Source of the DNA: Dama dama
Lineage: Eukaryota > Chordata > Mammalia > Artiodactyla > Cervidae
Assembly (NCBI RefSeq): GCF_033118175.1
Contig: NW_026870963.1
Coordinates: 558,001-622,000 of the forward strand
DNA length: 64,000 nt
Direction of reading: 5' to 3'
Shown here: piece after piece, positions 53,017-61,000 of the stretch
Layout: the number at the start of each line of letters is the position of its first letter
Position numbering within the stretch: position 1 is the stretch's first letter
Position numbers and translations under genes: made by a program
The notes under the pieces: generated by a model
The model's database searches: none
What the model was told of the DNA's origin: nothing
Seen by the model: the letters and a program-made list of their open reading frames with translations, nothing else

Positions 53017-55261
53017 ACATGAAGAGCCTGAAAAGGTGTGAAAAATATGAAGAGCTTCAAAAGTTGTCAAAAATATGAGGAGCATGAAACGATCTGAAAA
53101 ATAGGAGGAGCATGAAGCGGTGTTGAAAAAAATGAAGAGCCTGGAAACGTTTGAAAAATATGAAGAGCTTCAAAAGGTGTGGAAAATATGAAGAGCTTCA
53201 AAATGTGTCAAAAGTGAGATGAGCATGAAACGGTCTGAAAAATCGGAGGAGCATGAAGTGGTGTTGAAAAACATGAAGAGCCTGAAAATGTGTGAAATAT
53301 ATGAAGAGCTTCAAAAGGTGTCAGAAATGATAGAAGCATGAAACGGTCTGAAAAATAGGATGAGCAAGAAGGGGTGATGAAAAACATGAAGAGCCTGAAA
53401 ACGTTTGAGAAATATGAAGAGATTCAAAAGGTGTGAAAAATATGAAGAGCTTCAAAAGGTTTAAAAAATGAGATGAGCATGAAACAGTCCGAAAAATAGG
53501 AGGAGCCTGAAATTGTGTTCAAAACATGAAGAGCCTAAAAAGGTGTGAAAAATATAAAGAGCTTCAAAAGGTGTGAAATACATGAGGAGCATGAAACGGT
53601 CTGAAAAATAGGAGGAGCATGAAGTGGTGTTGAAAAACATGAAGTGCCTGAAAATGTGTGAAATATATGAAGAGCTTCAAAAGGTGTCAGAAATGAGAGG
53701 AGCATGAAACGGTCTGAGAAATAGGAGAAGCATGAAGTGGCTTTGGAAAACATGAAGAGCCTGAAAAGGTGTGAAAAATATGAAGAGCTTCAAAAGGTGT
53801 CAAAAATATGAGGAGCATGAAACGATCTGAAAAATAGGAGGAGCATGAAGCGGTGTTGAAAAAAATGAAGAGCCTGGAAACGTTTGAAAAATATGAAGAG
53901 CTTCAAAAGGTGTGGAAAATATGAAGAGCTTCAAAATGTGTCAAAAGTGAGATGAGCATGAAACGGTCTGAAAAATCGGAGGAGCATGAAGTGGTGTTGA
54001 AAAACATGAAGAGCCTGAAAATGTGTGAAATATATGAAGAGCTTCAAAAGGTGTCAGAAATGATAGAAGCATGAAACGGTCTGAAAAATAGGATGAGCAA
54101 GAAGGGGTGATGAAAAACATGAAGAGCCTGAAAACGTTTGAGAAATATGAAGAGATTCAAAAGGTGTGAAAAATATGAAGAGCTTCAAAAGGTTTAAAAA
54201 ATGAGATGAGCATGAAACAGTCCGAAAAATAGGAGGAGCCTGAAATTGTGTTCAAAACATGAAGAGCCTAAAAAGGTGTGAAAAATATAAAGAGCTTCAA
54301 AAGGTGTGAAATACATGAGGAGCATGAAACGGTCTGAAAAATAGGAGGAGCATGAAGTGGTGTTGAAAAACATGAAGTGCCTGAAAATGTGTGAAATATA
54401 TGAAGAGCTTCAAAAGGTGTCAGAAATGAGAGGAGCATGAAACGGTCTGAGAAATAGGAGAAGCATGAAGTGGCTTTGGAAAACATGAAGAGCCTGAAAA
54501 GGTGTGAAAAATATGAAGAGCTTCAAAAGGTGTCAAAAATATGAGGAGCATGAAACGATCTGAAAAATAGGAGGAGCATGAAGCGGTGTTGAAAAAAATG
54601 AAGAGCCTGGAAACGTTTGAAAAATATGAAGAGCTTCAAAAGGTGTGGAAAATATGAAGAGCTTCAAAATGTGTCAAAAGTGAGATGAGCATGAAACGGT
54701 CTGAAAAATCGGAGGAGCATGAAGTGGTGTTGAAAAACATGAAGAGCCTGAAAATGTGTGAAATATATGAAGAGCTTCAAAAGGTGTCAGAAATGATAGA
54801 AGCATGAAACGGTCTGAAAAATAGGATGAGCAAGAAGGGGTGATGAAAAACATGAAGAGCCTGAAAACGTTTGAGAAATATGAAGAGATTCAAAAGGTGT
54901 GAAAAATATGAAGAGCTTCAAAAGGTTTAAAAAATGAGATGAGCATGAAACAGTCCGAAAAATAGGAGGAGCCTGAAATTGTGTTCAAAACATGAAGAGC
55001 CTAAAAAGGTGTGAAAAATATAAAGAGCTTCAAAAGGTGTGAAATACATGAGGAGCATGAAACGGTCTGAAAAATAGGAGGAGCATGAAGTGGTGTTGAA
55101 AAACATGAAGTGCCTGAAAATGTGTGAAATATATGAAGAGCTTCAAAAGGTGTCAGAAATGAGAGGAGCATGAAACGGTCTGAGAAATAGGAGAAGCATG
55201 AAGTGGCTTTGGAAAACATGAAGAGCCTGAAAAGGTGTGAAAAATATGAAGAGCTTCAAAA
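53017..55261 (+). repeat. Three tandem 733-bp higher-order repeat copies
   Basis: Copies run 53017-53749, 53750-54482 and 54483-55215, and a partial fourth matches to 55261 before diverging (AAAACGTG for AAAAGGTG). Copies 2 and 3 look identical by eye; copy 1 differs at least at GTTGTC for GGTGTC near 53065. Every copy contains CTGGAAACGTTTG, GTGTGGAAAATATG, AAATCGGAGG, GAAGGGGTGATG, GTCCGAAAAATAGG and GTGGCTTTGGAAAAC in that order. The unit is 26 sub-repeats (6.5 monomers). This is the most homogeneous part of the window and probably the most recent amplification. Confidence 0.95.
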
Positions 55262-56565
55262 CGTGTCAAAATATGAGGAGCATGAAACGGTCTGAAAAAT
55301 AGGAGGAGCAAGAAATGGTTTTCAAAAACATGAAGAGCCTGAAAAGCTGTGAAAAATATGAAGAGCTTCACACGGTGTTAAAAATATGAGGAGCATGAAA
55401 CGGTCTGAAATATAGGAGTAGAATGAAGCGGTGTTGAAAAACCTGAAGAGCCTGAAAAGGTGTGAAAAATATGAAGAGCTTCAAAAGGTGTGAAAAATAT
55501 GAGTAGCCTGAAACGGTCTGAAAAATAGAAGGAGAATGAAACGGTGATGAAGAACATGAAGAGCATGAAAAGGTGTCAAAAATATGAAGATCATCAAAGG
55601 GTCTGAAAAATAGGAGGAGAATGAAGCGGTGTTCAAAAACATGAAGAGCCTGAAAAGGTGTGAAAAATATGAGGAGCATGAAACGGTCTGAATATTAGGA
55701 GGAGCATGAGGTGGTGTTCAAAAACATGAAGAGCCTGAAAAGGTGTGAAAAATATGAAGAGCTTCAAAAGATGTCACAAATATGAGGAGCATGAAACGGT
55801 CTGAAAAATATGAGGAGCATGAATCGGTGTTCAAAAACATGAAGAGCATGAAAAGCTGTGAAAAATATGAAGAGCTTCAAAATGTGTGAAATTCATGAGG
55901 ATCATGAAACGGTCTGAAAAATATGAGGAGCATGAAACGGTGTTCAAAAACATGAAAACCCTGAAAAAGTGTGAAATATATGAAGAGCTTCAAAAGATGT
56001 CAAAAATAGGAGGAGCATGAAGCGGTGTAGAAAAACATGAAGAGTCTGAAAAGGCGTGAAAAATATGAAGAGCTTCAGAAGATGTCAAAAATATGAGGAG
56101 CATGACACGTTCAGAAATATAGGAGGAGCATGAAGTGGTGTTGAAAACATGAAGAACCTGAAAAGTTGTGAAAAATATGAAGAGCTTCAAAAGGTGTCAA
56201 ATATATGAGGAGTATGAAACGGTCTGAAAAATGGGAGGAGCATGAAGGGGTGTTCAAAAACATGAAGAACCTGAAAAGGTGTGAAAAATATGAAGAGATT
56301 CAAAAGGTGTCAAAAATATGAGAAGCATGAAACGGTCTGAAAAATAGGAGGAGCATGAAGCGGTGTTGAAAAAGATGAAGAGCTTGAATACGTGTGAAAA
56401 ATATGAAGAGCTTCAAAAGGTGTCAAAAATATGAGGAGCATGAAACAGTGTGAAAAATAGGAGGAGCATGAAGCGGATTTGAAAAGCATGAAGAGCCTGA
56501 AAAGGTGTGAAATATATGAAGAGCTTCAAAAGGTGTAAAAAATATGAGGAGCTTGAAACGGTCTG

Positions 56566-56578
56566 AAAAATAAGAGGA
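56566..56578 (+). repeat. Target-site duplication, left copy
   Basis: AAAAATAAGAGGA precedes the element. It is normal satellite sequence spanning the end of sub-repeat 3 and the start of sub-repeat 4. On the bottom strand the inferred nick is TTTTT/CAG, close to the L1 endonuclease preference TTTT/AA. The exact 5' edge is ambiguous by the run of A. Confidence 0.9.
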
Positions 56579-57404
56579 TCTGGTTTCCTCAGTGTGTATG
56601 CCCAGAAGTGGGATTGCTGGGTCATATGGCAGTTCTATTTCCAGTTTTTTAAGAAATCTCCACACTGTTTTCCATAGGGGCTGTACTAGTGTGCATTCCC
56701 ACCAACAGTGTAAGAGGGTTCCCTTTTCTCCACACCATCTCCAGCATTTATTGCTTGTAGACTTTTCGATAGCAGCCATCCTGACTGGCATGTAATGGTA
56801 CCTCATTGTGGTTTTGATTTGCATTTCTCTAATAATGAGTGATGTTGAGCATCTTTTCATGTGTTTGTTATCCATCTGTATGTCTTCTTTGGAGAAATGT
56901 CTGTTTAGTTCTTTGGCTCATTTTTTATTGGGTCATTTATTTTTCTGGAATTGAGCTGCAGGATTTGCTTGTATATTTTTGAGATTAATCCTTTGTCTGT
57001 TTCTTCATTTGCTATTATTTTCTCCCAATTTGAGGGCTGTCTTTTCACCTTACTTATAGTTTCCTTTGTAGTGCAAAAGCTTTTAAGTTTCATTAGGTCC
57101 CATTTGTTTAGTTTTGCTTTTATTTCCAATATTCTGGGAGGTGGGTCATAGAGGATCTTGCTTTGATTTATGTCGGAGAGTGTTTTGCCTATGTTCTCCT
57201 CTAGGAGTTTTATAGTTTCTGGTCTTACATTTAGATCTTTAATCCATTTTGAGTTTATTTTTGTGTATGGTGTTAGAAAGTGTTCTATTTTCATTCTTTT
57301 ACAAGTGGTTGACCAGTTTTCACAGCACCACTTGTTAAAGAGGTTGTCTTTTTTCCATTGTATATCCTTGCTTCCTTTGTCAAAGATAAGGTGTCCATAG
57401 GTTC
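56579..57404 (-). pseudogene. L1 ORF2 fragment (inverted piece), C-terminal region of ORF2p
   Basis: Read on the minus strand from about 57404 down, it starts in RTYGHLIFDKGSKDIQWKK and passes through LNVRPETIKLLEENIGKTLS, DPPPRILEIKAKLNKWDLMK and SNWEKIIANEETDKG. These belong to the part of ORF2p after the reverse transcriptase catalytic core. Near 56918-56934 a one-base loss in an A-run breaks the frame; in the original frame a Trp codon has also become TGA (complement of 56918-56920). The next frame continues MDNKHMKRCSTSLIIREMQI to GIHTEET and ends at the target site. It holds the Cys-rich motif CX3CX7HX4C, complete, at 56693-56746. About 275 codons are covered and no start codon is native. 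The open frame running on into satellite to 56423 is accidental. Confidence 0.92.
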
Positions 57405-57409
57405 GTCTG
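57403..57409. other. Inversion junction inside the L1
   Basis: Left of this point L1 is antisense (complement reads CCTATGGACACCTTATC); right of it L1 is sense (GAAAGAGACACGTG). The few bases between (about CGTCT) cannot be assigned with certainty. The sense part begins within a few bases of where the inverted part starts at 56579 (complement GAGGAAACCAGA), so almost no L1 sequence was lost between the two pieces. Confidence 0.85.
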
Positions 57410-57672
57410 AAAGAGACACGTGCACCCCAATGTTCATCGCAGCACTGTTTATAATAGCCAGGACATGGAAGCAACCTAGATGCCCGTCAGCAGATGAATG
57501 GATAAGAAAGCTGTGGTACATATACACCATGGAATATTACTCAGCCATTAAAAAGAATTCATTTGAATCAGTCCTAATGAGATGGATGAAGCTGCAGTCC
57601 ATTATACAGAGTGAAGTAAGCCAGAAAGATAAAGAACATTAGAGCATGCTGACACATGTATATGGAATTTAG
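57406..57672 (+). pseudogene. L1 ORF2 fragment (sense piece), last codons of ORF2
   Basis: The frame reads ERDTCTPMFIAALFIIARTW, then PSADEWIRKLWYIYTMEYYS and ESVLMRWMKLQSIIQSEVSQ, typical of the ORF2p C-terminus. A TAG at 57640-57642 ends it early. The same frame continues with SMLTHVYGI to a TAG at 57670-57672, which matches the position of the normal ORF2 stop, so the first TAG is probably a point mutation of a Tyr codon. About 88 codons remain. In the intact gene this piece directly follows GIHTEET, the outer end of the inverted piece. Confidence 0.9.
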
Positions 57673-57972
57673 AAAGGTGATAACGATAACCCTATATGCA
57701 GAACAGAAAAAGAGACACAGAAATACAGAACAGACTTTTGAATTTTGTGGGAGAATGCGAGGTTGGGATATTTCAAAAGAACAGCATGTATGCTATCTAT
57801 GGTGAAACAGATCACCAGCCCAGGTAGGATGCATGAGACAAGTGCTCCGGCTTGGTGCACTGGGAAGACCGAGAGGAATCGGGTGGAGAGGGAGGTGGGA
57901 GGGAGGATTGGGATTGGGAATACATGTAAATCCATGGCTGATTCATATCAATGTATGACAAAACCGACTGGG
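57673..57972 (+). other. L1 3' untranslated region
   Basis: About 300 bp follow the normal ORF2 stop. The sequence contains AAAAGAGACACAGAAATACAG, TTTTGTGGGAGAATGCGAGG, GGTGCACTGGGAAGACC and a G-rich stretch around 57885-57915 (GGTGGAGAGGGAGGTGGGAG), all features I associate with ruminant L1 3'UTRs. It has no coding function; open frames at 57669-57935 (minus) and 57745-57990 (plus) are incidental. The region ends soon after CATGGCTGATTC and TATGACAAAACCGACTGGG, somewhat short of the form I remember. Confidence 0.85.
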
Positions 57973-58022
57973 AAAAAAAAATTAAAATAATAAAAAAAAA
58001 TTAAAAAAAAATAACAATAAAA
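57973..58022 (+). other. L1 A-rich 3' tail
   Basis: The A-rich run, broken by TT, AAT and AAC interruptions, marks the 3' end of the retrotransposed copy and shows that the insert's sense is the + strand. AATAAA-like strings inside it (for example near 57984-57995) are probably tail mutations, not a working polyadenylation signal. Confidence 0.88.
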
Positions 58023-58035
58023 AAAAATAAGAGGA
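58023..58035 (+). repeat. Target-site duplication, right copy
   Basis: AAAAATAAGAGGA repeats the left copy exactly and is followed by GCATGAAATGG, the expected continuation of the interrupted sub-repeat. Its left edge merges with the A-rich tail, so the start may lie a few bases either way. Confidence 0.9.
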
Positions 58036-61000
58036 GCATGAAATGGTGTTCAAAAACATGAAGAGCCTGAAAAGGTGTGGAAATTATGAAGAGCTTCAAA
58101 AGGTGTCAAATATATGAGGAGCATAAAACGGTCTGAAATATAGGAGGAGCATGAAGCGGTGTTGAAAAACATGAAGAGCCTGAAAAGGTGTGAAAAATAT
58201 GAAGAGCTTCAAAAGGTGCCAAAAATATGAAGAGCATGAAACGGTCTGAAAAATAGGAGGAGCATGAAATGGTGTTCAAAAACATGAAGACCTGAAAAAG
58301 TGTGAAAAATATGAAGAGCTTCAAAAGGTGTCAAAATATGAAAAGCATGAAACGGTCTGAAAAACAGGAGGAGCATGAAACAGTCTGAAAAATAGGAGGA
58401 GCATGAAGCAGTGTTGAAAAACATGAAGAGTCTGAAAAGGTGTGAAAAATATGAAGAGCTTCAAAGGTGTCAAAAATATGAGGAGCATGAAGCGGTGTTG
58501 AAAAACATGAAGAGCCTGAAAAGGTGTGTAAAATATGAAGAGCTTCAAAATATGTGAAAAATATGAAGAGCTTCAAAAGTTGTCAAAAATGAGATGAGCA
58601 TGAAACGGTCTGAAAAATAGAGAAGCAATAAGCGGTGTTGAAAAATATGAAGAGCCTGAAAAGGTGTAAAAAATATGAAGAGCTTCTAAAGGTGTCAAAA
58701 ATATGAAGAGCTTCAAAAGGTGTCAAAAATGAGATGAGCATTAAACGGTGTGAAAAAAATGAGGAGCATGAAGCGGTGTTGGAAATCATGAAGAGTCTGA
58801 AAAGGTATGAAATATACGAGGAGCTTCAAAAGGTGTCAAAAATATGAGTGTCATGAAACGGTCTGAAAATTAGGGGGAGCATGAAGCGGTGTTGAAAAAC
58901 ATGAAGAGCCTGAAAAGGTGTCAAAAATATGAAGAGCTTCTAAAGGGGTCAAAAGTAGAGGAGCTTCAAAAGGTGTCAAAAATGAGATGAGAATGAAATG
59001 GAGTGAAAATATGAGGAGCATGAAGCCGTTTTGAAAATCATGAAGAGCCTGAAAAGGTGTGAAAAATATGAAGAGCTTCAAAATGTGTCAAAAATATGAG
59101 GATCATGAAACGGTCTGAAAAATAGGAGAAGCAGGAAGTGGTGTTGAAAAACATGAAGAGCCTGAAAACGTGTGACAAATATGAAGAGCTTCAAAAGATG
59201 TGAAAAATATGAAGAGCTTCAAAAGGTGATAAAAATGAGATGAGCATGAAAAGGTCTGAAAAATATGAGGAGCATGAAGCGGTGTTGGAAATCATGAAGA
59301 GTCTGAAAAGCTGTGAAATATATTAAGAGCTTCAAAAGGTGTCAAAAATATGAGGAGCATGAAACGGTCTGAAAAATAGGAGGAGCATGAAGCGGTGTTG
59401 AAAAACATGAAGAACCTGAAAAGGTGTGAAAAATATGAAGAGCTTTAAAAGGTGCCAAAACTATGAGGAGCATGAAACGGTCTGAAAAATAGGAGGAGCA
59501 TGAAAAGGTGTTCAAATGCATGAAGAGCCTGAAAACGTGTGAAAAATATGAAGATCTTCAAAAGGTGTAAAATTCATGAGGAACATGAAACGGTCTGGAA
59601 AATAGGATGAGCATGAAGTTGTGTTGAAAAACATGAAGAGACTGAAAAGGTGTGAAAAATATGAAGAGGTTCAAAAGGTGTGAAAAATATGATGAGTATG
59701 ATACGGTCTGAAAAATAAGAGGAGCATGAAGCTCTGTTCAAAAACATGAAGAGCCTGAAAAGTTGTGAAAAATATGAAAAGCTTCAAAAGTTGTCAAAAA
59801 TATGAGGAGCATGAAACATTCTGAAAAATAGGAGCATCATGAAGCGGTGTTCAAAACCATGAAGAGGCTGAAAAGGTGTGAAAAATATGAAGAGCTTCAA
59901 AACGTGTGAAATACATGAGGAGCATGAAACGGTCTGAAAAATAGGAGGAGCATGAAGCAGTGTTCAAAAACATGAAGAGCCTGAAAAGGTGTGAAAAATA
60001 TGAAGAGCTTCAAAAAATGTCAAAAATATGAGGAGCATTAAACGGTCTGAAAAATAGGAGCAGCATGAAACGGTGTTCAAAAACATGAAGATCCTGAAAA
60101 GATGTGAAAAATATTAAGAGCTTCAAAAGGTGTGAAAAATATGAAGAGCTTCAAAAGTTGTCAAAAATATCAGGATCATGAAACGGTGTGAAAAACAGGA
60201 GGAGCATGAAACGGTGATCAAAAACATGAAGAGCCTGAAAAGGTGTGAAAAATATGAAGAGCTTAAAAATGTGTGAAATACATGAGGAGCATGAAACGGT
60301 CTGAAAAATAGGAGGAGCATGAAGTGGTGTTCAAAAACATGAAGAGCCTGAAAAGGTGTGAAATTTATGAAGAGCTTCAAAAGGTGTGAAAAATATGAGG
60401 AGAATGATATGGTTTGAAAAATAGGATTACCATGAAGCGGTGTTCAAAAACATGAAGAGCCTGAAAAGTTGTGAAAAATATGAAAAGCTTCAAAAGGTGT
60501 CAAAAATGAGATGAGCATGAAACGGTCTGAAAAATAGGACGTGCATGAAGCGGTGTTGAAAAACATGAAGAGCCTCAAAAGGTGTGAAAAATATGAACAG
60601 CTTCAAAAAGTGTCAAAAATATGAAGAGCTTCAAAAGGTGTCAAAATGAGATGAACATGAAACGATCTGAAAAATAGGAGGAGAATGAAGTGGTGTTGAA
60701 AAAATGAAGAGCCTGGAAAGGTGTGAAATATCTGAAGAGCTTCAAAAGGTGTCAAAAATATGAGGAGCATGAAACGGTCTGCAAAATATGAGGAGCATAA
60801 ACGGTGTTGAAAAACATGAAGAGCCTGAAAATGTGTGAAAAATATGAAGAGCTTCAAAAGGTGTGAAATACATGAGGAGCATGAAATTATCTGAAAAATA
60901 GGAGGATCATGAAGCCGTGTTCAAAAACATGAAGAGCCTGAAAAGTTGTGAAAAATATGAAAAGCTTCAAAAGGTGTCAAAAATGAGATGAGCATTAAAC

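Larger units (their letters stand above)
1..56578 (+). repeat. 113-bp satellite tandem array, left arm
   Basis: This stretch is an uninterrupted head-to-tail array of a monomer of about 113 bp, roughly 500 copies, all in one orientation. Each monomer has four sub-repeats of about 28 bp that start TATGAAGAGC or a variant, carry AAAAGGTGTG or ACGGTCTG in the middle and end in GAAAAA or CAAAAA. The types keep a fixed order: CATGAAGAGCCTG, TATGAAGAGCTTC, TATGAGGAGCATG, TAGGAGGAGCATG. The + strand is purine-rich. Monomers differ by substitutions, small indels and gain or loss of whole sub-repeats. No other unit, transposon or unique sequence was found in this arm. Open frames on either strand follow the repeat and shift frame at each monomer, because 113 is not a multiple of three, so none is called as a gene. 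Ruminant origin is inferred from the L1 at 56579; the satellite family itself is not recognised. A pericentromeric or other heterochromatic location is likely but unproven. Confidence 0.97.
56579..58022 (+). mobile_element. LINE-1, 5'-truncated with 5' inversion, ruminant type
   Basis: This is the only non-satellite sequence in the window. The element is the 3' end of an L1: the upstream part is inverted (56579 to about 57405) and the downstream part is in sense orientation (about 57406-58022), ending in an A-rich tail on the + strand. It lies between perfect 13-bp target-site copies. Only the C-terminal part of ORF2 and the 3'UTR remain; 5'UTR, ORF1, endonuclease and most of the reverse transcriptase are absent, so it cannot mobilise itself. 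ORF2 is further broken by a frameshift and stop codons. The wording of the ORF2 tail and 3'UTR (SADEWIRKLWYIYTMEYYSA; CTTGGTGCACTGGGAAGACC; CATGGCTGATTCATATCAATG) resembles cattle and sheep L1 as I remember it. Subfamily naming needs a library comparison. Confidence 0.95.

Noticed and set aside
53017..55215. 733-bp repeats as a duplicated gene exon or VNTR exon
   Set aside because: The period is not a multiple of three (733 = 3 x 244 + 1), no splice sites flank it, and the sequence is ordinary satellite.
1..56578. CRISPR-like array, because of short regular repeats of about 28 bp
   Set aside because: The supposed spacers are themselves diverged repeats, no leader or cas gene exists, and the L1 shows a mammalian genome.
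56423..56875. Open frame joining the L1 ORF2 fragment to satellite, which looks like a fusion protein of 150 codons
   Set aside because: The junction is the insertion boundary at 56579. The satellite part lies in an arbitrary frame and nothing suggests expression.
57669..57990. Open frames on both strands in the L1 tail (88 codons on the minus strand, 81 on the plus)
   Set aside because: They lie in the L1 3'UTR. Neither matches a known protein as far as I can tell, and both run into non-coding sequence.
56579..58022. BovB (RTE) LINE or a SINE as the source of the insert
   Set aside because: The ORF2 C-terminus with CX3CX7HX4C, the WYIYTMEYYSAIK-type ending, the A-rich tail and the 13-bp duplication are L1 features; BovB ends in short simple repeats and its ORF differs.
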